Part shown: one piece after another, positions 37,001 to 50,400 of the stretch
Numbering within the stretch: position 1 is the stretch's first letter
Layout of the letters: each line of letters opens with the position of its first letter
Source of the DNA: Brachycybe producta
Taxonomy: Eukaryota > Arthropoda > Diplopoda > Playtdesmida > Andrognathidae
Assembly: GCA_036925085.1 (NCBI GenBank)
Contig: JAUPFP010000040.1
Span: 1 to 64,000, forward strand
Length of the DNA stretch: 64,000 bases
Direction: 5' to 3'
The notes under the pieces: generated by a model
The model's database searches: none
What the model was told of the DNA's origin: nothing
The model's input: the letters and a program-made list of their open reading frames with translations, nothing else
Made by a program: the position numbers and the translations under genes

Positions 37001-40000
37001 AAGTGAACCAGACGAGCGGGAATGGAAATTTTGTATTTGATGCATTCACAGAAAAGTCTGGAATGCAGACATGTCTTCGTTTCCAGTGTGCAATGCACGC
37101 TTCAAAAGTTACACCAGTTCAATTTGGGCGTCATTGAAGTGTCTATACTTGCTCATGGATCTGTAACTTTGAAAATTCATAGCAAGTGAACCAGACGAGC
37201 GGGAATGGACATTTTGGATTTCATGCATTCCCAGAAAAGTCTGGAGTGCAGAGATGTCTTCATTTCCAGTGTGCAATGCACGCTTCAAAAGTTACACCAG
37301 TTCAATTTGGGCGTCATTGAAGTGTCTATGCTTGCTCATGGTTCTGTAACTTCGAAAATTCATAGCAAGTGAACCAGACAAGCGGGAATGGACATTTTGG
37401 ATTTGATGCATTCCCAGAAAAGTCTGGAATGCAGAGATGTCTTCATTTCCAGTGTGCAATGCACGCTTCAAAAGTTACACCAGTTCAATTTGGGCGTCAT
37501 TGAAGTGTCTATGCTTGCTCATGGATCTGTAACTTCGAAAATTCATAGCAAGTGAACCAGACGAGCGGGAATGGACATTTTGGATTTGATGCATTCCCAG
37601 AAAAGTCTGGAATGCAGAGATGTCTTCATTTCCAGTGTGCAATGCACGCTTCAAAAGTGACACCAGTTCTATTTGGGCGTCATTGAAGTGTCTATGCTTG
37701 CTCATGGATCTGTAACTTCGAAAATTCATAGCAAGTGAACCAGACGAGCGGAAATGGACATTTTGGATTTGATGCATTCCCAGAAAAGTCTGGAATGCAG
37801 AGATGTCTTCATTTCCAGTGTGCAATGCACGCTTCAAAAGTTACACCAGTTCAATTTGGGCGTCATTGAAGTGTCTATGCTTGCTCATGGATCTGTAACT
37901 TCGAAAATTCATAGCAAGTGAACCAGACGAGCGGGAATGGACATTTTGGATTTCATGCATTCCCAGAAAAGTCTGGAATGCAGACATGTCTTCATTTCCA
38001 GTGTGCAATGCACGCTTTAAAAGTTACACCAGTTCAATTTGGGCGTCATTGAAGTGTCTATGCTTGCTCATGGATCTGTAACTTTGAAAATTCATAGCAA
38101 GTGAACCAGTCGAGCGGGAATGGACATTTTGGATTTGATGCATTCCCAGAAAAGTCTAGAATGCAGAGATGTCTTCATTCCCAGTGTGCAATGCACGCTT
38201 CAAAAGTTACACCAGTTCAATTTGGGCGTCATTGAAGTGTCTATGCTTGCTCATGGATCTGTAACTTCGAAAATTCATAGCAAGTGAACCAGACGAGCGG
38301 GAATGGACATTTTGGATTTGATACATTCCCAGAAAAGTCTGGAATGCAGAGATGTCTTCATTTCCAGTGTGTAATGCACGCTTCAAAAGTGACACCAGTT
38401 CTATTTGGGCGTCATTGAAGTGTCTATGCTTGCTCATGGATCTGTAACTTTGAAAATTCATAGCAAGTGAACCAGACGAGCGGGAATGGACATTTTGGAT
38501 TTCATGCATTCCCAGAAAAGTCTGGAGTGCAGAGATGTCTTCATTTCCAGTGTGCAATGCACGCTTCAAAAGTTACACCAGTTCAATTTGGGCGTCATTG
38601 AAGTGTCTATGCTTGCTCATGGATCTGTAACTTCGAAAATTCATAGCAAGTGAACCAGACGAGCGGGAATGGAAATTTTGTATTTGATGCATTCACAGAA
38701 AAGTCTGGAATGCAGACATGTCTTCGTTTCCAGTGTGCAATGCACGCTTCAAAAGTTACACCAGTTCAATTTGGGCGTCATTGAAGTGTCTATACTTGCT
38801 CATGGATCTGTAACTTTGAAAATTCATAGCAAGTGAACCAGACGAGCGGGAATGGACATTTTGGATTTCATGCATTCCCAGAAAAGTCTGGAGTGCAGAG
38901 ATGTCTTCATTTCCAGTGTGCAATGCACGCTTCAAAAGTTACACCAGTTCAATTTGGGCGTCATTGAAGTGTCTATGCTTGCTCATGGATCTGTAACTTC
39001 GAAAATTCATAGCAAGTGAACCAGACGAGCGGGAATGGACATTTTGGATTTGATGCATTCCCAGAAAAGTCTAGAATGCAGAGATGTCTTCATTCCCAGT
39101 GTGCAATGCACGCTTCAAAAGTTACACCAGTTCAATTTGGGCGTCATTGAAGTGTCTATGCTTGCTCATGGATCTGTAACTTCGAAAATTCATAGCAAGT
39201 GAACCAGACGAGCGGGAATGGAAATTTTGTATTTGATGCATTCACAGAAAAGTCTGGAATGCAGACATGTCTTCGTTTCCAGTGTGCAATGCACGCTTCA
39301 AAAGTTACACCAGTTCAATTTGGGCGTCATTGAAGTGTCTATACTTGCTCATGGATCTGTAACTTTGAAAATTCATAGCAAGTGAACCAGACGAGCGGGA
39401 ATGGACATTTTGGATTTCATGCATTCCCAGAAAAGTCTGGAGTGCAGAGATGTCTTCATTTCCAGTGTGCAATGCACGCTTCAAAAGTTACACCAGTTCA
39501 ATTTGGGCGTCATTGAAGTGTCTATGCTTGCTCATGGTTCTGTAACTTCGAAAATTCATAGCAAGTGAACCAGACAAGCGGGAATGGACATTTTGGATTT
39601 GATGCATTCCCAGAAAAGTCTGGAATGCAGAGATGTCTTCATTTCCAGTGTGCAATGCACGCTTCAAAAGTTACACCAGTTCAATTTGGGCGTCATTGAA
39701 GTGTCTATGCTTGCTCATGGATCTGTAACTTCGAAAATTCATAGCAAGTGAACCAGACGAGCGGGAATGGACATTTTGGATTTGATGCATTCCCAGAAAA
39801 GTCTGGAATGCAGAGATGTCTTCATTTCCAGTGTGCAATGCACGCTTCAAAAGTGACACCAGTTCTATTTGGGCGTCATTGAAGTGTCTATGCTTGCTCA
39901 TGGATCTGTAACTTCGAAAATTCATAGCAAGTGAACCAGACGAGCGGAAATGGACATTTTGGATTTGATGCATTCCCAGAAAAGTCTGGAATGCAGAGAT

Positions 40001-41562
40001 GTCTTCATTTCCAGTGTGCAATGCACGCTTCAAAAGTTACACCAGTTCAATTTGGGCGTCATTGAAGTGTCTATGCTTGCTCATGGATCTGTAACTTCGA
40101 AAATTCATAGCAAGTGAACCAGACGAGCGGGAATGGACATTTTGGATTTCATGCATTCCCAGAAAAGTCTGGAATGCAGACATGTCTTCATTTCCAGTGT
40201 GCAATGCACGCTTTAAAAGTTACACCAGTTCAATTTGGGCGTCATTGAAGTGTCTATGCTTGCTCATGGATCTGTAACTTTGAAAATTCATAGCAAGTGA
40301 ACCAGTCGAGCGGGAATGGACATTTTGGATTTGATGCATTCCCAGAAAAGTCTAGAATGCAGAGATGTCTTCATTCCCAGTGTGCAATGCACGCTTCAAA
40401 AGTTACACCAGTTCAATTTGGGCGTCATTGAAGTGTCTATGCTTGCTCATGGATCTGTAACTTCGAAAATTCATAGCAAGTGAACCAGACGAGCGGGAAT
40501 GGACATTTTGGATTTGATACATTCCCAGAAAAGTCTGGAATGCAGAGATGTCTTCATTTCCAGTGTGTAATGCACGCTTCAAAAGTGACACCAGTTCTAT
40601 TTGGGCGTCATTGAAGTGTCTATGCTTGCTCATGGATCTGTAACTTCGAAAATTCATAGCAAGTGAACCAGACGAGCGGAAATGGACATTTTGGATTTGA
40701 TGCATTCCCAGAAAAGTCTGGAATGCAGACATGTCTTCATTTCCAGTGTGCAATGCACGCTTCAAAAGTTACACCAGTTCAATTTGGGCGTCATTGAAGT
40801 GTCTATGCTTGCTCATGGATCTGTAACTTTGAAAATTCATAGCAAGTGAACCAGACGAGCGGGAATGGACATTTTGGATTTCATGCATTCCCAGAAAAGT
40901 CTGGAGTGCAGAGATGTCTTCATTTCCAGTGTGCAATGCACGCTTCAAAAGTTACACCAGTTCAATTTGGGCGTCATTGAAGTGTCTATGCTTGCTCATG
41001 GATCTGTAACTTCGAAAATTCATAGCAAGTGAACCAGACGAGCGGGAATGGAAATTTTGTATTTGATGCATTCACAGAAAAGTCTGGAATGCAGACATGT
41101 CTTCGTTTCCAGTGTGCAATGCACGCTTCAAAAGTTACACCAGTTCAATTTGGGCGTCATTGAAGTGTCTATACTTGCTCATGGATCTGTAACTTTGAAA
41201 ATTCATAGCAAGTGAACCAGACGAGCGGGAATGGACATTTTGGATTTCATGCATTCCCAGAAAAGTCTGGAGTGCAGAGATGTCTTCATTTCCAGTGTGC
41301 AATGCACGCTTCAAAAGTTACACCAGTTCAATTTGGGCGTCATTGAAGTGTCTATGCTTGCTCATGGTTCTGTAACTTCGAAAATTCATAGCAAGTGAAC
41401 CAGACAAGCGGGAATGGACATTTTGGATTTGATGCATTCCCAGAAAAGTCTGGAATGCAGAGATGTCTTCATTTCCAGTGTGCAATGCACGCTTCAAAAG
41501 TTACACCAGTTCAATTTGGGCGTCATTGAAGTGTCTATGCTTGCTCATGGATCTGTAACTTC
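28021..41562 (+). repeat. Shuffled multimers built on an A-B-C core
   Basis: Seventy-four monomers in exact 183-bp phase with no fixed multimer. Reading units in order from 28021 gives: B-C-H-F-E'-A-B-C-G-H-I-D-E-F-E-B-C-G-H-F-E'-A-B-C-G-H-F-E'-A-B, then a D ending TTCG, a D/G hybrid at 33694, B-C-G-H-I-D-E-F-E'-A-B-C, a local C dimer block to 36621, D-E-F-E'-A-B-C-G-H-I-E-F-E, an H with CCAGACGAG at 39001, and F-E'-A-B-C-G-H-I-D-E-F-E'-A. B-C is nearly always followed by G or D, and E' is always followed by A. No non-satellite DNA is present. Confidence 0.8.
35890..36621 (+). repeat. Local 366-bp dimer duplication (C-C*-C-C*)
   Basis: Four monomers at 35890, 36073, 36256 and 36439 all carry GCGGAAATGG and GATGCATT. 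Units two and four differ in GGAGTGCAGAG where one and three have GGAATGCAGAG. This alternating dimer is not seen elsewhere in the window and lies between the usual B and D neighbours. It looks like a recent tandem duplication of two units. Confidence 0.8.
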
Positions 41563-43392
41563 GAAAATTCATAGCAAGTGAACCAGACGAGCGGGAATGG
41601 ACATTTTGGATTTGATGCATTCCCAGAAAAGTCTGGAATGCAGAGATGTCTTCATTTCCAGTGTGCAATGCACGCTTCAAAAGTGACACCAGTTCTATTT
41701 GGGCGTCATTGAAGTGTCTATGCTTGCTCATGGATCTGTAACTTCGAAAATTCATAGCAAGTGAACCAGACGAGCGGAAATGGACATTTTGGATTTGATG
41801 CATTCCCAGAAAAGTCTGGAATGCAGAGATGTCTTCATTTCCAGTGTGCAATGCACGCTTCAAAAGTTACACCAGTTCAATTTGGGCGTCATTGAAGTGT
41901 CTATGCTTGCTCATGGATCTGTAACTTCGAAAATTCATAGCAAGTGAACCAGACGAGCGGGAATGGACATTTTGGATTTCATGCATTCCCAGAAAAGTCT
42001 GGAATGCAGACATGTCTTCATTTCCAGTGTGCAATGCACGCTTTAAAAGTTACACCAGTTCAATTTGGGCGTCATTGAAGTGTCTATGCTTGCTCATGGA
42101 TCTGTAACTTCGAAAATTCATAGCAAGTGAACCAGACGAGCGGGAATGGACATTTTGGATTTCATGCATTCCCAGAAAAGTCTGGAATGCAGACATGTCT
42201 TCATTTCCAGTGTGCAATGCACGCTTCAAAAGTTACACCAGTTCAATTTGGGCGTCATTGAAGTGTCTGTGCTTGCTCATGGATCTGTAACTTTGAAAAT
42301 TCATAGCAAGTGAACCAGTCGAGCGGGAATGGACATTTTGGATTTGATGCATTCCCAGAAAAGTCTAGAATGCAGAGATGTCTTCATTCCCAGTGTGCAA
42401 TGCACGCTTCAAAAGTTACACCAGTTCAATTTGGGCGTCATTGAAGTGTCTATGCTTGCTCATGGATCTGTAACTTCGAAAATTCATAGCAAGTGAACCA
42501 GACGAGCGGGAATGGAAATTTTGTATTTGATGCATTCACAGAAAAGTCTGGAATGCAGACATGTCTTCGTTTCCAGTGTGCAATGCACGCTTCAAAAGTT
42601 ACACCAGTTCAATTTGGGCGTCATTGAAGTGTCTATACTTGCTCATGGATCTGTAACTTTGAAAATTCATAGCAAGTGAACCAGACGAGCGGGAATGGAC
42701 ATTTTGGATTTCATGCATTCCCAGAAAAGTCTGGAGTGCAGAGATGTCTTCATTTCCAGTGTGCAATGCACGCTTCAAAAGTTACACCAGTTCAATTTGG
42801 GCGTCATTGAAGTGTCTATGCTTGCTCATGGATCTGTAACTTCGAAAATTCATAGCAAGTGAACCAGACGAGCGGGAATGGAAATTTTGTATTTGATGCA
42901 TTCACAGAAAAGTCTGGAATGCAGACATGTCTTCGTTTCCAGTGTGCAATGCACGCTTCAAAAGTTACACCAGTTCAATTTGGGCGTCATTGAAGTGTCT
43001 ATACTTGCTCATGGATCTGTAACTTTGAAAATTCATAGCAAGTGAACCAGACGAGCGGGAATGGACATTTTGGATTTCATGCATTCCCAGAAAAGTCTGG
43101 AGTGCAGAGATGTCTTCATTTCCAGTGTGCAATGCACGCTTCAAAAGTTACACCAGTTCAATTTGGGCGTCATTGAAGTGTCTATGCTTGCTCATGGTTC
43201 TGTAACTTCGAAAATTCATAGCAAGTGAACCAGACAAGCGGGAATGGACATTTTGGATTTGATGCATTCCCAGAAAAGTCTGGAATGCAGAGATGTCTTC
43301 ATTTCCAGTGTGCAATGCACGCTTCAAAAGTTACACCAGTTCAATTTGGGCGTCATTGAAGTGTCTATGCTTGCTCATGGATCTGTAACTTC
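41563..43392 (+). repeat. K-type 10-mer block, copy 1
   Basis: Exactly 1830 bp with order B-C-G-K-H-F-E-F-E'-A. The K unit (42112-42294) is marked by TCTGTGCT in place of TCTATGCT, with the variant G at 42269. It contains the dimer-like run F-E-F-E'. The following unit, B at 43393, carries TTTCATGC rather than TTTGATGC. Confidence 0.85.
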
Positions 43393-45588
43393 GAAAATTC
43401 ATAGCAAGTGAACCAGACGAGCGGGAATGGACATTTTGGATTTCATGCATTCCCAGAAAAGTCTGGAATGCAGAGATGTCTTCATTTCCAGTGTGCAATG
43501 CACGCTTCAAAAGTGACACCAGTTCTATTTGGGCGTCATTGAAGTGTCTATGCTTGCTCATGGATCTGTAACTTCGAAAATTCATAGCAAGTGAACCAGA
43601 CGAGCGGAAATGGACATTTTGGATTTGATGCATTCCCAGAAAAGTCTGGAATGCAGAGATGTCTTCATTTCCAGTGTGCAATGCACGCTTCAAAAGTTAC
43701 ACCAGTTCAATTTGGGCGTCATTGAAGTGTCTATGCTTGCTCATGGATCTGTAACTTCGAAAATTCATAGCAAGTGAACCAGACGAGCGGGAATGGACAT
43801 TTTGGATTTCATGCATTCCCAGAAAAGTCTGGAATGCAGACATGTCTTCATTTCCAGTGTGCAATGCACGCTTTAAAAGTTACACCAGTTCAATTTGGGC
43901 GTCATTGAAGTGTCTATGCTTGCTCATGGATCTGTAACTTTGAAAATTCATAGCAAGTGAACCAGTCGAGCGGGAATGGACATTTTGGATTTGATGCATT
44001 CCCAGAAAAGTCTAGAATGCAGAGATGTCTTCATTCCCAGTGTGCAATGCACGCTTCAAAAGTTACACCAGTTCAATTTGGGCGTCATTGAAGTGTCTAT
44101 GCTTGCTCATGGATCTGTAACTTCGAAAATTCATAGCAAGTGAACCAGACGAGCGGGAATGGAAATTTTGTATTTGATGCATTCACAGAAAAGTCTGGAA
44201 TGCAGACATGTCTTCGTTTCCAGTGTGCAATGCACGCTTCAAAAGTTACACCAGTTCAATTTGGGCGTCATTGAAGTGTCTATACTTGCTCATGGATCTG
44301 TAACTTTGAAAATTCATAGCAAGTGAACCAGACGAGCGGGAATGGACATTTTGGATTTCATGCATTCCCAGAAAAGTCTGGAGTGCAGAGATGTCTTCAT
44401 TTCCAGTGTGCAATGCACGCTTCAAAAGTTACACCAGTTCAATTTGGGCGTCATTGAAGTGTCTATGCTTGCTCATGGTTCTGTAACTTCGAAAATTCAT
44501 AGCAAGTGAACCAGACAAGCGGGAATGGACATTTTGGATTTGATGCATTCCCAGAAAAGTCTGGAATGCAGAGATGTCTTCATTTCCAGTGTGCAATGCA
44601 CGCTTCAAAAGTTACACCAGTTCAATTTGGGCGTCATTGAAGTGTCTATGCTTGCTCATGGATCTGTAACTTCGAAAATTCATAGCAAGTGAACCAGACG
44701 AGCGGGAATGGACATTTTGGATTTGATGCATTCCCAGAAAAGTCTGGAATGCAGAGATGTCTTCATTTCCAGTGTGCAATGCACGCTTCAAAAGTGACAC
44801 CAGTTCTATTTGGGCGTCATTGAAGTGTCTATGCTTGCTCATGGATCTGTAACTTCGAAAATTCATAGCAAGTGAACCAGACGAGCGGAAATGGACATTT
44901 TGGATTTGATGCATTCCCAGAAAAGTCTGGAATGCAGAGATGTCTTCATTTCCAGTGTGCAATGCACGCTTCAAAAGTTACACCAGTTCAATTTGGGCGT
45001 CATTGAAGTGTCTATGCTTGCTCATGGATCTGTAACTTCGAAAATTCATAGCAAGTGAACCAGACGAGCGGGAATGGACATTTTGGATTTCATGCATTCC
45101 CAGAAAAGTCTGGAATGCAGACATGTCTTCATTTCCAGTGTGCAATGCACGCTTTAAAAGTTACACCAGTTCAATTTGGGCGTCATTGAAGTGTCTATGC
45201 TTGCTCATGGATCTGTAACTTTGAAAATTCATAGCAAGTGAACCAGTCGAGCGGGAATGGACATTTTGGATTTCATGCATTCCCAGAAAAGTCTGGAATG
45301 CAGACATGTCTTCATTTCCAGTGTGCAATGCACGCTTCAAAAGTTACACCAGTTCAATTTGGGCGTCATTGAAGTGTCTATGCTTGCTCATGGTTCTGTA
45401 ACTTCGAAAATTCATAGCAAGTGAACCAGACAAGCGGGAATGGACATTTTGGATTTGATGCATTCCCAGAAAAGTCTGGAATGCAGAGATGTCTTCATTT
45501 CCAGTGTGCAATGCACGCTTCAAAAGTTACACCAGTTCAATTTGGGCGTCATTGAAGTGTCTATGCTTGCTCATGGATCTGTAACTTC
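43393..45588 (+). repeat. Multimers between K blocks 1 and 2
   Basis: Twelve monomers in exact phase: B-C-G-H-F-E'-A-B-C-G, a hybrid unit at 45223 and A. The hybrid has CCAGTCGAG (as H or L) but TTTCATGC, CAGACATG and a GGTTCTG end. The 7-mer A-B-C-G-H-F-E' that starts in the last unit of K block 1 (43210) is 1281 bp and matches one at 31864-33144. Confidence 0.8.
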
Positions 45589-47427
45589 GAAAATTCATAG
45601 CAAGTGAACCAGACGAGCGGGAATGGACATTTTGGATTTGATGCATTCCCAGAAAAGTCTGGAATGCAGAGATGTCTTCATTTCCAGTGTGCAATGCACG
45701 CTTCAAAAGTGACACCAGTTCTATTTGGGCGTCATTGAAGTGTCTATGCTTGCTCATGGATCTGTAACTTCGAAAATTCATAGCAAGTGAACCAGACGAG
45801 CGGAAATGGACATTTTGGATTTGATGCATTCCCAGAAAAGTCTGGAATGCAGAGATGTCTTCATTTCCAGTGTGCAATGCACGCTTCAAAAGTTACACCA
45901 GTTCAATTTGGGCGTCATTGAAGTGTCTATGCTTGCTCATGGATCTGTAACTTCGAAAATTCATAGCAAGTGAACCAGACGAGCGGGAATGGACATTTTG
46001 GATTTCATGCATTCACAGAAAAGTCTGGAATGCAGACATGTCTTCGTTTCCAGTGTGCAATGCACGCTTTAAAAGTTACACCAGTTCAATTTGGGCGTCA
46101 TTGAAGTGTCTATGCTTGCTCATGGATCTGTAACTTCGAAAATTCATAGCAAGTGAACCAGACGAGCGGGAATGGACATTTTGGATTTCATGCATTCCCA
46201 GAAAAGTCTGGAATGCAGACATGTCTTCATTTCCAGTGTGCAATGCACGCTTCAAAAGTTACACCAGTTCAATTTGGGCGTCATTGAAGTGTCTGTGCTT
46301 GCTCATGGATCTGTAACTTTGAAAATTCATAGCAAGTGAACCAGTCGAGCGGGAATGGACATTTTGGATTTGATGCATTCCCAGAAAAGTCTAGAATGCA
46401 GAGATGTCTTCATTCCCAGTGTGCAATGCACGCTTCAAAAGTTACACCAGTTCAATTTGGGCGTCATTGAAGTGTCTATGCTTGCTCATGGATCTGTAAC
46501 TTCGAAAATTCATAGCAAGTGAACCAGACGAGCGGGAATGGAAATTTTGTATTTGATGCATTCACAGAAAAGTCTGGAATGCAGACATGTCTTCGTTTCC
46601 AGTGTGCAATGCACGCTTCAAAAGTTACACCAGTTCAATTTGGGCGTCATTGAAGTGTCTATACTTGCTCATGGATCTGTAACTTTGAAAATTCATAGCA
46701 AGTGAACCAGACGAGCGGGAATGGACATTTTGGATTTCATGCATTCCCAGAAAAGTCTGGAGTGCAGAGATGTCTTCATTTCCAGTGTGCAATGCACGCT
46801 TCAAAAGTTACACCAGTTCAATTTGGGCGTCATTGAAGTGTCTATGCTTGCTCATGGATCTGTAACTTCGAAAATTCATAGCAAGTGAACCAGACGAGCG
46901 GGGACGAGCGGGAATGGAAATTTTGTATTTGATGCATTCACAGAAAAGTCTGGAATGCAGACATGTCTTCGTTTCCAGTGTGCAATGCACGCTTCAAAAG
47001 TTACACCAGTTCAATTTGGGCGTCATTGAAGTGTCTATACTTGCTCATGGATCTGTAACTTTGAAAATTCATAGCAAGTGAACCAGACGAGCGGGAATGG
47101 ACATTTTGGATTCATGCATTCCCAGAAAAGTCTGGAGTGCAGAGATGTCTTCATTTCCAGTGTGCAATGCACGCTTCAAAAGTTACACCAGTTCAATTTG
47201 GGCGTCATTGAAGTGTCTATGCTTGCTCATGGTTCTGTAACTTCGAAAATTCATAGCAAGTGAACCAGACAAGCGGGAATGGACATTTTGGATTTGATGC
47301 ATTCCCAGAAAAGTCTGGAATGCAGAGATGTCTTCATTTCCAGTGTGCAATGCACGCTTCAAAAGTTACACCAGTTCAATTTGGGCGTCATTGAAGTGTC
47401 TATGCTTGCTCATGGATCTGTAACTTC
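45589..47427 (+). repeat. K-type 10-mer block, copy 2
   Basis: Same order as copy 1, with the K marker G at 46295, exactly 4026 bp (22 monomers) from the copy 1 marker. Its G unit (near 45955) is recombinant, with ATTCACAG and CTTCGTTT of class F plus CTTTAAAAG of class G. The second F carries a 10-bp tandem duplication at 46893-46912, and E' lacks one T near 47110. Its following B unit has TTTCATGC, as after copy 1. Confidence 0.82.
46893..46912 (+). repeat. 10-bp tandem duplication inside a monomer
   Basis: GACGAGCGGG occurs twice in a row where every other monomer has it once. It is the only multi-base length change I see within the right arm. It stands at the left edge of the indel-rich tract 46.9-53.9 kb. 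Confidence 0.9.
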
Positions 47428-50400
47428 GAAAATTCATAGCAAGTGAACCAGACGAGCGGGAATGGACATTTTGGATTTCATGCATTCCCAGAAAAGTCTG
47501 GAATGCAGAGATGTCTTCATTTCCAGTGTGCAATGCACGCTTCAAAAGTGACACCAGTTCTATTTGGGCGTCATGAAGTGTCTATGCTTGCTCATGGATC
47601 TGTAACTTCGAAAATTCATAGCAAGTGAACCAGACGAGCGGAAATGGACATTTTGGATTTGATGCATTCCCAGAAAAGTCTGGAATGCAGAGATGTCTTC
47701 ATTTCCAGTGTGCAATGCACGCTTCAAAAGTTACACCAGTTCAATTTGGGCGTCATTGAAGTGTCTATGCTTGCTCATGGATCTGTAACTTCGAAAATTC
47801 ATAGCAAGTGAACCAGACGAGCGGGAATGGACATTTTGGATTTCATGCATTCCCAGAAAAGTCTGGAATGCAGACATGTCTTCATTTCCAGTGTGCAATG
47901 CACGCTTTAAAAGTTACACCAGTTCAATTTGGGCGTCATTGAAGTGTCTATGCTTGCTCATGGATCTGTAACTTTGAAAATTCATAGCAAGTGAACCAGT
48001 CGAGCGGGAATGGACATTTTGGATTTGATGCATTCCAGAAAAGTCTAGAATGCAGAGATGTCTTCATTCCCAGTGTGCAATGCACGCTTCAAAAGTTACA
48101 CCAGTTCAATTTGGGCGTCATTGAAGTGTCTATGCTTGCTCATGGATCTGTAACTTCGAAAATTCATAGCAAGTGAACCAGACGAGCGGGAATGGAAATT
48201 TTGTATTTGATGCATTCACAGAAAAGTCTGGAATGCAGACATGTCTTCGTTTCCAGTGTGCAATGCACGCTTCAAAAGTTACACCAGTTCAATTTGGGCG
48301 TCATTGAAGTGTCTATACTTGCTCATGGATCTGTAACTTTGAAAATTCATAGCAAGTGAACCAGACGAGCGGGAATGGACATTTTGGATTTCATGCATTC
48401 CCAGAAAAGTCTGGAGTGCAGAGATGTCTTCATTTCCAGTGTGCAATGCACGCTTCAAAAGTTACACCAGTTCAATTTGGGCGTCATTGAAGTGTCTATG
48501 CTTGCTCATGGTTCTGTAACTTCGAAAATTCATAGCAAGTGAACCAGACAAGCGGGAATGGACATTTTGGATTTGATGCATTCCAGAAAAGTCTGGAATG
48601 CAGAGATGTCTTCATTTCCAGTGTGCAATGCACGCTTCAAAAGTTACACCAGTTCAATTTGGGCGTCATTGAAGTGTCTATGCTTGCTCATGGATCTGTA
48701 ACTTCGAAAATTCATAGCAAGTGAACCAGACGAGCGGGAATGGACATTTTGGATTTGATGCATTCCCAGAAAAGTCTGGAATGCAGAGATGTCTTCATTT
48801 CCAGTGTGCAATGCACGCTTCAAAAGTGACACCAGTTCTATTTGGGCGTCATTGAAGTGTCTATGCTTGCTCATGGATCTGTAACTTCGAAAATTCATAG
48901 CAAGTGAACCAGACGAGCGGAAATGGACATTTTGGATTTGATGCATTCCCAGAAAAGTCTGGAATGCAGAGATGTCTTCATTTCCAGTGTGCAATGCACG
49001 CTTCAAAAGTTACAACCAGTTCAATTTGGGCGTCATTGAAGTGTCTATGCTTGCTCATGGATCTGTAACTTCGAAAATTCATAGCAAGTGAACCAGACGA
49101 GCGGGAATGGACATTTTGGATTTCATGCATTCCCAGAAAAGTCTGGAATGCAGACATGTCTTCATTTCCAGTGTGCAATGCACGCTTTAAAAGTTACACC
49201 AGTTCAATTTGGGCGTCATTGAAGTGTCTATGCTTGCTCATGGATCTGTAACTTTGAAATTCATAGCAAGTGAACCAGTCGAGCGGGAATGGACATTTTG
49301 GATTTGATGCATTCCCAGAAAAGTCTAGAATGCAGAGATGTCTTCATTCCCAGTGTGCAATGCACGCTTCAAAAGTTACACCAGTTCAATTTGGGCGTCA
49401 TTGAAGTGTCTATGCTTGCTCATGGATCTGTAACTTCGAAAATTCATAGCAAGTGAACCAGACGAGCGGGAATGGACATTTTGGATTTGATGCATTCCCA
49501 GAAAAGTCTGGAATGCAGAGATGTCTTCATTTCCAGTGTGCAATGCACGCTTCAAAAGTGACACCAGTTCTATTTGGGCGTCATTGAAGTGTCTATGCTT
49601 GCTCATGGATCTGTAACTTCGAAAATTCATAGCAAGTGAACCAGACGAGCGGAAATGGACATTTTGGATTTGATGCATTCCCAGAAAAGTCTGGAATGCA
49701 GACATGTCTTCATTTCCAGTGTGCAATGCACGCTTCAAAAGTTACACCAGTTCAATTTGGGCGTCATTGAAGTGTCTATGCTTGCTCATGGATCTGTAAC
49801 TTCGAAAATTCATAGCAAGTGAACCAGACGAGCGGAAATGGACATTTTGGATTTGATGCATTCCCAGAAAAGTCTGGAATGCAGAGATGTCTTCATTTCC
49901 AGTGTGCAATGCACGCTTCAAAAGTACACCAGTTCAATTTGGGCGTCATTGAAGTGTCTATGCTTGCTCATGGATCTGTAACTTCGAAAATTCATAGCAA
50001 GTGAACCAGACGAGCGGGAGATGGACATTTTGGATTTGATACATTCCCAGAAAAGTCTGGAATGCAGAGATGTCTTCATTTCCAGTGTGTAATGCACGCT
50101 TTAAAAGTTACACCAGTTCAATTTGGGCGTCATTGAAGTGTCTATGCTTGCTCATGGATCTGTAACTTTGAAAATTCATAGCAAGTGAACCAGTCGAGCG
50201 GGAATGGACATTTTGGATTTGATGCATTCCCAGAAAAGTCTGGAATGCAGACATGTCTTCATTTCCAGTGTGCAATGCACGCTTTAAAAGTTACACCAGT
50301 TCAATTTGGGCGTCATTGAAGTGTCTATGCTTGCTCATGGATCTGTAACTTTGAAAATTCATAGCAAGTGAACCAGTCGAGCGGGAATGGACATTTTGGA

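Noticed and set aside
37537-43392. Simple 32-monomer tandem duplication suggested by equal spacing of B-C pairs at 33.9-37.5 kb and 39.7-43.4 kb
   Set aside because: The spacing repeats (732, 1098, 1830 bp), but the content differs: the first interval holds the C-C* dimers and D-E-F-E'-A, while the second holds G-K-H-F-E-F-E'-A. Equal spacing is coincidental in a 183-bp lattice.
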